A stretch of 64,000 nt of DNA, from contig JAHJTC010000024.1 in the NCBI GenBank assembly GCA_018830105.1, positions 62,001-126,000 on the forward strand, read 5' to 3'. Shown one piece after another: positions 47,448-55,644 of the stretch; positions within the stretch are counted from its first letter, which is position 1, and each line of letters starts with the position of its first letter. The position numbers and the translations under genes were made by a program. The notes under the pieces were generated by a model. That model saw nothing but the letters and a program-made list of their open reading frames with translations. It was not told where the DNA came from and searched no databases. The DNA comes from Bacteroidota bacterium (GTDB lineage Bacteria > Bacteroidota > Bacteroidia > Bacteroidales > F082).

Positions 47448-47504
47448 ATTCACTCCAACCCAAATATTTTTTTCACGCTTCTCAATTATTACGCTTTATG
47501 GCAT

Positions 47505-47512
47505 TAACTTTG
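47505..47512 (+). promoter_or_regulatory. -7 box for the 47572 gene
   Basis: TAACTTTG matches TAnnTTTG. Transcription would begin near 47519, so translation cannot begin at the in-frame GTG at 47515; the ATG at 47572 is preferred. Confidence 0.5.
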
Positions 47513-47571
47513 CTGTGAAAAGCACAGTGATTAAATGTTATCGTTTCAAATTAATTGTTAAGCCAAAACCC

Positions 47572-48402
47572 ATGAAACCAAAACGAATTGTCTTATCTTT
47601 TTTATTGATTTTAAGTAGCTTACAACTTGTATTAGCACAGGACAAAATCATTCAAAGGAACGAAGAAGTGATCCAATGCAAGATTAAAGAGATTGGACTC
47701 GATGAAGTAAAATATGTACTACCTGAAATTTCTAACGATTTACTTTTTGCCATAGACAAAGACGACATTGAAAAAATCGTTTTTGAGAATGGCAAGGAGA
47801 TGGCTTTTGAAAAAAGCCTGAAAAATCCTGCGAATTACCTCGACAACCGTAAAAATGCGCTCAAAATAGATTTCCTATCTCCGCTTTCTGGTAACACCAC
47901 GATAAGTTATGAACGTAGTTTAAAACCGGGGCGAAGTATAGAGGGCGAGTTAGGTATTATTGGATTAGGAATTGATCCCGGCGATGAAAACCCGGGCGGT
48001 GTGTTTTTAAGATTTGGCTACAAATTCCTGAAAAGCCCCGACTTTTACCTGCGTGGGTTGCGTTATGCCCACCTGCTGAAAGGAAGTTACATCAAACCCG
48101 CCCTAACAATAGGATTGTTCAGTCGGCAGAATTATTACTATGATTATGTGAATGAATATGGTGATGATTACTATTACTATGGTGACAATCGAACTGAAAC
48201 TACGGTTACCGGTGCTATTCAATTAGTACTTGGAAAACAATGGGTAATTGACAATGCTTTTCTTATTGACCTATACTGGGGGATTGGGTACGGTTTTTCG
48301 AGCAATTATAATGGCCCAAACTATTATTACAGTCATACTATTATGGATGAAACTTTCCCGATGAGTTTGTCTGCCGGCTTGAAAATGGGATTTTTATGGT
48401 AA
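47572..48402 (+). CDS. Secreted protein of unknown function, probable outer-membrane barrel
   Basis: The protein has 276 residues from the ATG at 47572, chosen for the signal peptide MKPKRIVLSFLLILSSLQLVLAQ and the promoter position. Residues 25-75 (KIIQRNEEVIQCKIKEIGLDE) are a small domain common at the N-terminus of Bacteroidota envelope proteins. The remainder alternates hydrophobic and aromatic residues in a barrel-like pattern, with a tyrosine-rich stretch (YYYDYVNEYGDDYYYYGD) near 190-210. No enzymatic motif is seen. Confidence 0.7.
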   Translation: MKPKRIVLSFLLILSSLQLVLAQDKIIQRNEEVIQCKIKEIGLDEVKYVLPEISNDLLFAIDKDDIEKIVFENGKEMAFEKSLKNPANYLDNRKNALKIDFLSPLSGNTTISYERSLKPGRSIEGELGIIGLGIDPGDENPGGVFLRFGYKFLKSPDFYLRGLRYAHLLKGSYIKPALTIGLFSRQNYYYDYVNEYGDDYYYYGDNRTETTVTGAIQLVLGKQWVIDNAFLIDLYWGIGYGFSSNYNGPNYYYSHTIMDETFPMSLSAGLKMGFLW

Positions 48403-48436
48403 AGAAAAATCAGCAACAGCCAGGCTGTTGCTGATT
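48402..48436. terminator. Terminator between convergent genes
   Basis: AATCAGCAACAGC (48408-48420) pairs fully with GCTGTTGCTGATT (48424-48436) around a 3-base loop. The minus-strand side is followed by TTTCTTT, so it is best placed for the minus-strand barrel gene; the plus side has weaker T content. Confidence 0.75.
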
Positions 48437-48453
48437 CATTAACTTAAGTCCGC

Positions 48454-48984
48454 TTAGAACTTCAGGGTAAGACCAGCATTAAGTAAGGCTAATCCATATC
48501 CTAGTTCGGCATACACGCCAAAGGTATCCCCAAAATGATAGCGGGCACCGGCAAATCCGGCATAGGCCAAACCTCCAGCCGAAGGAGATGTAGGAGCAGT
48601 GCCACTACCTTCATAGGTTACGCTTGCAACATTGTATCCCAACAAAACACCGGCATAAGTATCAAGCTGATCAACTAAATCAAAGTGATAAGCCCCGCGT
48701 GCACCCACAATGATATAGGTGTACTTCCAGGAATAATTAGCACCAAAACCCGAGAAATCTTCCTTTGAGGCTGAATAGCCAACGTATGCTCCCAGGCTCA
48801 TCTTATCACTAAGACCAAAATCCAGTGCCAGTGAAACTGGTGGCATATCCAATGTTCCGGTTGCAAAAGTAGATCCCAGCCCGACACCAATATTGGCATC
48901 AACCTGACCACTTTCATACTGTGCCTGAGCACCATAGGTAAGCCCAACAAGGGCAATTGCTAAAACTAATACAAACTTTTTCAT
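48454..48984 (-). CDS. Outer-membrane beta-barrel protein
   Basis: The protein has 176 residues from the ATG at 48984, chosen for the signal peptide MKKFVLVLAIALVGLTYGAQAQ; the in-frame ATG at 49059 would add a basic non-signal leader. The mature part is about eight amphipathic strands (YESGQVDANIGVGLGSTF, KMSLGAYVGYS, YAGVLLGYN, GFAGARYHFGDTFGVYAELGYG) ending in a hydrophobic strand with C-terminal Phe (LTLKF), the outer-membrane signature. It resembles small OmpW/OprF-type barrels. The role is unknown. Confidence 0.75.
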   Translation of the reverse strand: MKKFVLVLAIALVGLTYGAQAQYESGQVDANIGVGLGSTFATGTLDMPPVSLALDFGLSDKMSLGAYVGYSASKEDFSGFGANYSWKYTYIIVGARGAYHFDLVDQLDTYAGVLLGYNVASVTYEGSGTAPTSPSAGGLAYAGFAGARYHFGDTFGVYAELGYGLALLNAGLTLKF

Positions 48985-49168
48985 AATGAATTGGTTGTTA
49001 ATAAATTGCCTACTCTTTTTGCTTTTCGGCTTCCGCAATAATTCACGTTGTGAAGCCAATAAATGAAAAACACAAGCAATCTAGTACATCCCCTTTTTAA
49101 GGCTGACCATGCGCATGATTTGTGAAGCGAAGTCTTGCAACTTTTCATTGTTAAAGGCTTTGATTAGG

Positions 49169-49176
49169 CAAAACTA
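49169..49176 (-). promoter_or_regulatory. Candidate distant -7 box for the barrel gene
   Basis: TAGTTTTG on the minus strand matches TAnnTTTG. It implies a leader of about 180 bases before the start at 48984. No closer box was found in the 261-bp gap. Confidence 0.3.
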
Positions 49177-49245
49177 CAGGTAGAAAACCACGCTGGAACT
49201 AAGGGAAAATTCGTAAAACCATACGTAAAAATGCGTGTCGGGAGA

Positions 49246-49698
49246 TTATTGCAAGTTATAAAGCACTCGCTGACGCATGTCAAGAAAAAAAACACGGTCA
49301 AAAAAATCAGTTGTCACACGGAAGTCTTCAAACCCATCAGGATAAATAATCAGGGCATCTCGTTGCATACTTCCGGCAGCAATTAGCAACCACAACGAAG
49401 TGTAGCGCATACGCTGATAAATTTCGGTCTTTTCCTCCTTCTGGGTAATTAGGTCTGTAAGCAAATGCTCATCAAAGCGTTTTAGTTGCTGCAAACCAGT
49501 ATTATTATCTGCGGGAATACTATAGCGAACAATTTCCAGGCCGATCATTTTATGGCGGTTTATAAGGAGCTGGATATCAGGTGATTCGTGGCTTTTTATG
49601 CGCGCTTTGGGAAAATCAGTATAAAGATCCCTGAATTTTTCTACAATCTCCTTCTCCTGACGTTTATGCGCTGGATTAAGATTTATTTTTCGCTTCAT
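49246..49698 (-). CDS. Hypothetical protein with PD-(D/E)XK-like core
   Basis: The protein has 150 residues, basic at the N-terminus. The segment ESPDIQLLINRHKMIGLEIVRY has the spacing of a PD-(D/E)XK nuclease core (PD, then hydrophobic strand and a GLE motif) as seen in many small uncharacterised bacterial proteins with GIEVT. The usual lysine two residues after the Glu is replaced by Val-Arg, so catalysis is doubtful. No neighbours suggest a restriction or toxin system. The gene family is not recognised beyond this. Confidence 0.6.
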   Translation of the reverse strand: MKRKINLNPAHKRQEKEIVEKFRDLYTDFPKARIKSHESPDIQLLINRHKMIGLEIVRYSIPADNNTGLQQLKRFDEHLLTDLITQKEEKTEIYQRMRYTSLWLLIAAGSMQRDALIIYPDGFEDFRVTTDFFDRVFFLDMRQRVLYNLQ

Positions 49699-49703
49699 CG
49701 AAG

Positions 49704-49711
49704 CAAATTTA
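49704..49711 (-). promoter_or_regulatory. -7 box abutting the start codon of the 49246 gene
   Basis: TAAATTTG on the minus strand is 5 bases from the ATG. If used, transcription would start at or within the start codon. Confidence 0.3.
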
Positions 49712-49916
49712 ATCCAAATCAGGGAATTAGAAACCTTGTAACCCTAAACTTAAGGCAGAGAGCTAAGGAATAAGCCTCCGTTTTGTCAGCAATAAGGTTT
49801 ATCAAAGCTGAGCCCTCGAACTTTAAAGCTCAAGCACCGGATTTGTAGGCAGAATCTTTCAAAAGAATTTTTTAAATAAGACACTTTAATACAGCAAATT
49901 AGCGTATTGCAGCCTC

Positions 49917-50516
49917 TTATTTCAGGGTATGTCGCACATTGAGAAAGCCGGGATAGGCCAACTCACGGCCCCCAACCTTAATATAGGGCTTAACTTTTAA
50001 TAAAATCTCTGAAGGATTACTCTGATCACCTGTTAGCTTAAAGGCCAAATTTACAAGTGCATCCTGGGTTTCATTATTGAGCACCTTAAACAAATCGAGC
50101 CTGATGGGCATAGGTAACTGCGCAGATGCATTAGGCCCAACATTTACGGGCTGATTCATCTGGCCGGTAAGGATCTCTTTATTGTCAATAAATAGCTCGT
50201 AATCCATGCGATTCATGGCAGCTGTTTTATTATTCGGATTGTCGATATCCAGCAATAAATTAAAGTCCACGATCATTTCTCTTCTGAAAACCGCAGCCGT
50301 CAGTTGCATGATTTGTGCTGCATTCAAGTCGTCGCGCTCCATATTTTCCCGTAATTCAATACCCGCGATGCTTACTTCGTTAACTCCGAGAACATTAAAC
50401 TCGCATAAAGCAAGTTGTTGCACCTGATTTATCTGGTCAAGCATGGTGCATGAATTCAAAGTCAGCAATAGAAACAGCATGATTACCGGTGAAACAAATC
50501 TTTTGGATGTTTTCAT
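49917..50516 (-). CDS. LEA14-like lipoprotein
   Basis: The protein has 199 residues from the ATG at 50516, 10 bases after the typA stop. An extension to 50558 would overlap typA and is rejected. The signal MKTSKRFVSPVIMLFLLLTLNSC has a lipobox (acylated Cys23). The mature part (about 35-195) resembles the LEA14/WHy immunoglobulin-like fold with FNLLLDIDNPNNKTAAMNRM and DYELFIDNKEIL. Such proteins are envelope-associated stress or stability proteins of uncertain role. It is probably co-transcribed with typA. Confidence 0.75.
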   Translation of the reverse strand: MKTSKRFVSPVIMLFLLLTLNSCTMLDQINQVQQLALCEFNVLGVNEVSIAGIELRENMERDDLNAAQIMQLTAAVFRREMIVDFNLLLDIDNPNNKTAAMNRMDYELFIDNKEILTGQMNQPVNVGPNASAQLPMPIRLDLFKVLNNETQDALVNLAFKLTGDQSNPSEILLKVKPYIKVGGRELAYPGFLNVRHTLK

Positions 50517-50526
50517 AATGCTAAAT

Positions 50527-52332
50527 TTAATAAGTTTTTCCAGCTCTTTTTCTTGCATTTTCGTCTAAAAAAATCTTCCTCAGACGAAGGCTTCTAGGGG
50601 TAACTTCCAAATATTCATCGTCACGGATATACTCCATAAACTCTTCAAGCGAAAAACGTATTGCCGGCACAATCATTACCTTATCATCTGTACCGGAAGC
50701 CCTGACATTGGTAAGTTTCTTTGTTTTGTTGATATTGATGACCATATCATCAGCGCGGTTATTTTCGCCTATCACCTGTCCCATATACACATCCTCTCCG
50801 GGAATCGTAAAAAACCTTCCCCTATCCTGCAATTTCCAGATAGCATAAGGAATAGCTTGTCCGGTATCCATAGAAATCAGTGCTCCATTGGTTTTGGCAT
50901 TGATTTCTCCTTTCCATGGCTCAAAATCTTTAAAGCGGTGTGCAATAATAGCTTCGCCTTCTGTGGCGGTAAGCAAATTATTACGCAATCCAATAATACC
51001 GCGTGAAGGTATCAAAAATTCCAAATGCATGCGATCACCATGCGGGTTCATTTCAAGTAATTCTCCCTTACGCTGGGTGACCTGCTCAATAACTTTGCCC
51101 GAAAAATTTTCCGGAACCTGCACCATTAGGCTCTCAATAGGCTCATGCTTTACGTTATCAATTATTTTTATGATAACACGAGGCTGCCCCAGCTGAAACT
51201 CGTATCCTTCGCGTCGCATCGTTTCAATCAATATGCTGAGGTGCAAAATGCCTCTTCCAAATACCAGCAACGAATCCGGAGAATCGGTATCTTCAACACG
51301 TAAAGCCAGGTTTTTCTCAGTCTCTTTCATGAGGCGATCACGCAAGTGACGCGAAGTAACATATTTACCTTCCTTCCCATAAAAAGGAGAATTGTTAACG
51401 GTAAATAGCATACTCATGGTCGGCTCGTCAATCCTGATCGGTGGAAGGGCTTCCGGATTTTCCATATCTGCAACCGTATCACCTATTTCAAAGTCATCAA
51501 TTCCCATGAGGGCGACAAGATCGCCGGCATAAACAGGCAACTTTGTGCGCTCTTTACCCAGTCCTTCAAAAGTATACAGCTCCTTAATGACAGATCTCGT
51601 CATTGTGCCATCGCGTTTTGCCAAACTCACTGTCATGCCTGCCTGCAATATTCCTCGCGAAATACGCCCCACAGCAATACGTCCCACATACGAACTGTAA
51701 TCTAACGAAGTAATCAGCATTTGTGGTGTCCCCTCCACATACTGGGCGGGCGGAATAGTATCAATAATCACATCCAGCAGGTGTGAAACATCCTGGGTAA
51801 CATTTTCCCAATGATCCGACATCCAACCGTTTTTGGAAGAGCCAAACACTGTTGGGAAGTTAAGTTGGTCCTCGGTTGCGCCAAGATTAAACATCAAATC
51901 GAAAACTGCTTCCTGAACTTCATCCGGGCGACAATTCGGTTTATCTACTTTATTGACCACAACAATAGGCTTGAGGCCCAAATCAATAGCTTTTTGCAGC
52001 ACAAAACGGGTTTGTGGCATGGGGCCTTCAAAGGCATCCACCAATAAGATAACACCATCGGACATATTGAGCACACGCTCCACCTCGCCGCCAAAGTCGG
52101 CGTGACCAGGCGTGTCGATAATATTAATTTTTACGTCCTTATACCGTACAGAAACATTTTTCGAAAGAATAGTAATCCCTCTCTCGCGCTCCAGGTCGTT
52201 ATTATCAAGGATTAAATCACCGGTTTCCTGATTATCTCTGAAAAGCTTCACCTGATGAAGCATACGGTCAACAAGGGTTGTTTTGCCATGATCAACGTGA
52301 GCGATTATGGCAATATTTCTGATATTGGGCAT
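50527..52332 (-). CDS. typA: Ribosome-associated GTPase TypA/BipA
   Basis: The protein has 601 residues, full length. It has a GTPase domain (G1 AHVDHGKTT 11-19, G3 [11 protein letters not shown]4 NKVDKP), domain II, domains III and V and the BipA-specific C-terminal domain (about 480-600). It binds the ribosome and aids 50S assembly and growth under stress. It is divergent from lplA with closely spaced promoters. Confidence 0.98.
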   Translation of the reverse strand: MPNIRNIAIIAHVDHGKTTLVDRMLHQVKLFRDNQETGDLILDNNDLERERGITILSKNVSVRYKDVKINIIDTPGHADFGGEVERVLNMSDGVILLVDAFEGPMPQTRFVLQKAIDLGLKPIVVVNKVDKPNCRPDEVQEAVFDLMFNLGATEDQLNFPTVFGSSKNGWMSDHWENVTQDVSHLLDVIIDTIPPAQYVEGTPQMLITSLDYSSYVGRIAVGRISRGILQAGMTVSLAKRDGTMTRSVIKELYTFEGLGKERTKLPVYAGDLVALMGIDDFEIGDTVADMENPEALPPIRIDEPTMSMLFTVNNSPFYGKEGKYVTSRHLRDRLMKETEKNLALRVEDTDSPDSLLVFGRGILHLSILIETMRREGYEFQLGQPRVIIKIIDNVKHEPIESLMVQVPENFSGKVIEQVTQRKGELLEMNPHGDRMHLEFLIPSRGIIGLRNNLLTATEGEAIIAHRFKDFEPWKGEINAKTNGALISMDTGQAIPYAIWKLQDRGRFFTIPGEDVYMGQVIGENNRADDMVININKTKKLTNVRASGTDDKVMIVPAIRFSLEEFMEYIRDDEYLEVTPRSLRLRKIFLDENARKRAGKTY

Positions 52333-52367
52333 TTTATGTTATATCTTATTTATTGAAAATGAGGGTG

Positions 52368-52375
52368 CAAAATTA
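52368..52375 (-). promoter_or_regulatory. typA promoter -7 box
   Basis: TAATTTTG on the minus strand matches TAnnTTTG, giving a leader of about 30 bases. It lies 34 bases from the divergent lplA box. Confidence 0.5.
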
Positions 52376-52409
52376 GTTGTTTATTCAGTAAGAAGGTGCG
52401 AAAAAGCAT

Positions 52410-52417
52410 TAATTTTG
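52410..52417 (+). promoter_or_regulatory. lplA promoter -7 box
   Basis: TAATTTTG matches TAnnTTTG, about 30 bases before the lplA ATG. Confidence 0.5.
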
Positions 52418-52447
52418 TACTTCTTTTACCAACAATCCGTATAGCCC

Positions 52448-53428
52448 ATGTTTTTTTTGGATAAAGCAAGTCGTGATCCCTGGTTTAATATTGCCCTTGA
52501 GGAGCATTTGCTTAGGAATGCCGAGGCAGATATTTTTATGCTTTGGGAAAACAGCCCAAGCCTGATTGTTGGCAAACACCAAAATCCTTTCCTGGAAATA
52601 AAGCCGGAATACCTGCTGACGGATACTATTCCGGTGATCCGCAGGATTAGCGGAGGCGGTACAGTTTTTCATGGCAGTGGCAACCTGAATTTCACTTTCA
52701 TCACCAACAGCAAAACGGACGAATACAAGATAAATTTTAAGAAATTTACACAACCTATTTTGGACCTATTGAATAAAATGGGTGTTGCGGCAGAAATGAC
52801 AGGAAAGAGCAACCTGACAGTTGATGGACTTAAATTCTCAGGAAACGCAGCTCATGTTTTCAAAAACCGGTCGATTCATCATGGAACCTTACTTTTTGAT
52901 GCAGATCTCGCATTGATTAAACACTACTTGCGGCCAACAACTGACCACATCAACTCGCGTGCTGTGGCCTCCATCAGGGCACAGGTAACCAACCTGAAAC
53001 CTTTGCTGCCTGAAAATATGGCGCTGAATACTTTTCAAAAGAAACTAAAACAAACCGTTTTAGCATTTTTTGGAAATGAAGGAACTTATCAACTTACTGA
53101 AATTGAAATAAATAAAATAAAAGATCTAAGCAACTCAAAATATAAAACCAACACATGGAATTTTGGCTATTCTCCGGATTACAGCCTCTCAAGAAGCATT
53201 GAAACGGCGGCTTTTGATGCGGATCTAAAGCTGCAAGTAAACAAAGGAGTGATCTCATCTGTTAAACTCTCCGGGTTGAAGCAAAAAAAATTGGCATGGG
53301 AAATTGAGTGCATCCTGGCAGGGAAGTTTCATCATCCAAAAGATCTTCAGCAAGCCCTTGAACCACTATTGAGTGCAAAAAACATTTCAAAAACGGAACA
53401 ACAAAAATTAATAATTCAACTGTTTTAA
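52448..53428 (+). CDS. lplA: Lipoate-protein ligase A
   Basis: The protein has 326 residues with both catalytic and C-terminal accessory domains. Motifs are NPFLEIKPEYL, RRISGGGTVFHGSGNLNF and GLKFSGNAAHVFKNR, with the lipoyl-AMP-binding loop and catalytic Lys region following. It attaches free lipoate to the E2 and GcvH proteins. It is followed 10 bases later by the DUF1338 gene, a likely co-transcript. Confidence 0.95.
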   Translation: MFFLDKASRDPWFNIALEEHLLRNAEADIFMLWENSPSLIVGKHQNPFLEIKPEYLLTDTIPVIRRISGGGTVFHGSGNLNFTFITNSKTDEYKINFKKFTQPILDLLNKMGVAAEMTGKSNLTVDGLKFSGNAAHVFKNRSIHHGTLLFDADLALIKHYLRPTTDHINSRAVASIRAQVTNLKPLLPENMALNTFQKKLKQTVLAFFGNEGTYQLTEIEINKIKDLSNSKYKTNTWNFGYSPDYSLSRSIETAAFDADLKLQVNKGVISSVKLSGLKQKKLAWEIECILAGKFHHPKDLQQALEPLLSAKNISKTEQQKLIIQLF

Positions 53429-53438
53429 AACCCATATT

Positions 53439-54236
53439 ATGAGTAAAGCAAAAACAATCTTCGACCGACTCTGGGCTGACTATACCACCCAAAATCCTGC
53501 TGTTAAAAAAGTGTATGACCTATTTACAGAGAAAGGTGAAACTGTAGAAAACGATCATATTGCCTTCAGAACTTTTGATGATCCGCGTGTAAATATTGAA
53601 GTATTGTCGCGTGTATTTTTAGAGGCAGGCTATGTATTTAAAGGTGATTACCACTTTGAAGCCAAACATTTGTATGCCAAACATTTTGAGATGGAAGGCC
53701 AACCGAGGGTATTCATTTCGCAATTGAAATCTGCTGATTTTAGCCCTTATTTGCAGGAAACCGTAAAAAATCTGGTAGATCAGATTCCGTTAGATCTGCT
53801 GCAATCAGATGAACTAATCTATAGCGGAGCAAATTGGGGAAAGCCTTCATTTGAAGTTTACGAAAAACTACGCTCTGAATCAGAATATGCTGCATGGTTA
53901 TATGTGAATGGTTTCTGCGCCAACCATTTCACCGTCAGCGTGAATGCCTTAAAACAATTCGATAGCCTGCAAGCAGTCAATCAACTGCTGAAAGACAATG
54001 GATTTCGTATAAACGACTCCGGTGGCGAAATCAAGGGAAACCCTGCTGAATTGCTTGAGCAATCAAGTATTCGGGCAGAAATGATTGCCGTGGATTTTGA
54101 AGAAGGTCAAAAGGAAATCCCAGGATGTTATTATGAATTTGCCCGACGCTATAAAGACCAAAGTGGAAAACTTTATTCCGGTTTCATTGCCAAATCTGCC
54201 GATAAGATTTTCGAAAGTACGGATAGGGTTTCTTAG
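53439..54236 (+). CDS. DUF1338 family protein (2-oxoadipate dioxygenase/decarboxylase-like)
   Basis: The protein has 265 residues. Conserved metal-site residues are seen in NDHIAFRTFDDPRVNIEVL, HFEAKHLYAKHFE, NHFTVSVNAL and the C-terminal CYYEFARRYKD. The family includes non-heme iron enzymes that convert 2-oxoadipate to 2-hydroxyglutarate in lysine catabolism. The activity of this shorter member is not proven. A hydroxyglutarate-type dehydrogenase is encoded 1.4 kb downstream, which is suggestive. Confidence 0.85.
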   Translation: MSKAKTIFDRLWADYTTQNPAVKKVYDLFTEKGETVENDHIAFRTFDDPRVNIEVLSRVFLEAGYVFKGDYHFEAKHLYAKHFEMEGQPRVFISQLKSADFSPYLQETVKNLVDQIPLDLLQSDELIYSGANWGKPSFEVYEKLRSESEYAAWLYVNGFCANHFTVSVNALKQFDSLQAVNQLLKDNGFRINDSGGEIKGNPAELLEQSSIRAEMIAVDFEEGQKEIPGCYYEFARRYKDQSGKLYSGFIAKSADKIFESTDRVS

Positions 54237-54260
54237 CTTTTTTTGTTAAAATTTACCATC

Positions 54261-54297
54261 CTTTGAAGGTGTCGCTTTGCCGGCGACACTTTCAAAG
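54261..54297 (+). terminator. Long stem-loop after the DUF1338 gene
   Basis: A 15-bp stem, CTTTGAAGGTGTCGC (54261-54275)/GCGACACTTTCAAAG (54283-54297), one G-U pair, loop TTTGCCG. Followed by TATTTTC, so T content is moderate. Confidence 0.65.
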
Positions 54298-54335
54298 TAT
54301 TTTCAATCAGACCACTTCAATTTTTTCGGCATATC

Positions 54336-54394
54336 CTAAACTTTAGTTCTTGATACATTTTTCTTAGTTTATATACTAAACTTTAGTATATTTG
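54336..54394 (+). promoter_or_regulatory. Promoter with paired palindromic operator
   Basis: TATATTTG (54387-54394) is a TAnnTTTG -7 box. It overlaps the perfect palindrome TATACTAAACTTTAGTATA (54372-54390). The core CTAAACTTTAG occurs a second time at 54336-54346, exactly 40 bases upstream of the first (54376-54386). Two such sites at one promoter suggest a dimeric repressor. Confidence 0.6.
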
Positions 54395-54428
54395 CAGTGT
54401 TCTTTAGCGCATATACAATAAAAAGGCC

Positions 54429-55634
54429 ATGGAAAACACAATCATACCGCGAAATCAATACATACACCGCATAAAACCATTTGTTGAGAAGCAGCTTATA
54501 AAGGTATTAACTGGTCAGAGACGTGTGGGCAAAAGCTATATTTTAAGGCAGTTGATACAGGAAACTAAAACAAGTACTCCCGAAATAAAAATCATCTACC
54601 TCAATAAAGAGGACATGCGCTTTGATAAAATCAAAACGGCTGAAGACCTCAATCAATATGTCAAGAATAACACCCAGGAAGGGGTTAGAAACCATATTTA
54701 TATTGATGAAGTTCAAGAAATTGAAAATTTTGAATATGCCCTTAGAAGTTTGCTGCTAAATCCGATTTATGACATTTATTGCACCGGTAGTAATGCCAAT
54801 ATTCTTTCAGGTGAACTGGCCACTCACCTCAGCGGAAGGTTTATCGAATTTAAAATCAACAGCCTGTCATTCAAAGAATTTCTTGAGTTTCACAATTTGC
54901 AGAACACGCGAGACTCCATGATGCAATATATCCGATTTGGAGGTCTCCCCTACCTGAAACATCTGCAACTTGAGGATGAAATCATCTACAATTATCTGAA
55001 AGGAATTTACAACACAATCTTGTTTCGTGATGTAATTATGCGTTACGATGTCAGGAATTCTGCGTTCCTCGAAAATCTGGCCATTTTTTTGGGAGATAAT
55101 ATCGGACAACAATTTTCGGCCAACAAAATAAGTGCTTACCTCAAATCACAGCGCACTTCCATTGCCGCTTCCCAAGTGATTCAATACCTGAATCACCTTA
55201 CGAATGCTTTTCTCGTGCACCGTGTACCCCGGTATGATATTGCCGGAAAACGTATTTTCGAAATTGGTGAGAAATTCTATTTCGAAGACATAGGAATTCG
55301 TAATGCGCTTACAAACTATAAGTTGGCAGATATTGGCAAAATAATGGAAAACGTAGTGTTTCACCATCTCATGTGCCATGAATTTGATATAAAGGTTGGC
55401 CAGACAGCTAACAACGAAATTGATTTTATTGCCAGTAAAAAAGGCGAACTAATCTATATACAGGTTTGTTATCTGTTACAAGATGAAAAAACAATAGCCC
55501 GTGAATTTGGGAATCTCGAGAAAATCCAGGACAATTACCGTAAAATTGTTGTCTCGATGGATGATTTTCAAGGCAACACACATCGGGGTATTCAACATTT
55601 CAATCTCTTAGATTTTTTAAACCTAGAGCTCTAA
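54429..55634 (+). CDS. AAA_14/DUF4143 ATPase
   Basis: The protein has 401 residues. Walker A is GQRRVGKS (29-36) and Walker B YIDEVQEIENF (about 92-102), in an AAA+ domain typical of AAA_14. The C-terminal DUF4143 region (about 200-390) ends with NEIDFIASKKGELIYIQVCY, a PD-(D/E)XK-like fold with the final Lys replaced by Cys. These proteins are abundant, often isolated and laterally spread in Bacteroidota; their role is unknown. The gene lies alone between core genes, with a palindromic operator just upstream, which suggests an acquired, self-regulated unit. Confidence 0.85.
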   Translation: MENTIIPRNQYIHRIKPFVEKQLIKVLTGQRRVGKSYILRQLIQETKTSTPEIKIIYLNKEDMRFDKIKTAEDLNQYVKNNTQEGVRNHIYIDEVQEIENFEYALRSLLLNPIYDIYCTGSNANILSGELATHLSGRFIEFKINSLSFKEFLEFHNLQNTRDSMMQYIRFGGLPYLKHLQLEDEIIYNYLKGIYNTILFRDVIMRYDVRNSAFLENLAIFLGDNIGQQFSANKISAYLKSQRTSIAASQVIQYLNHLTNAFLVHRVPRYDIAGKRIFEIGEKFYFEDIGIRNALTNYKLADIGKIMENVVFHHLMCHEFDIKVGQTANNEIDFIASKKGELIYIQVCYLLQDEKTIAREFGNLEKIQDNYRKIVVSMDDFQGNTHRGIQHFNLLDFLNLEL

Positions 55635-55644
55635 AAAAACCAAT

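Noticed and set aside
49699..49916. Possible tRNA or small RNA in the gap
   Set aside because: No cloverleaf, CCA end or strong stem could be found; only scattered short pairs.
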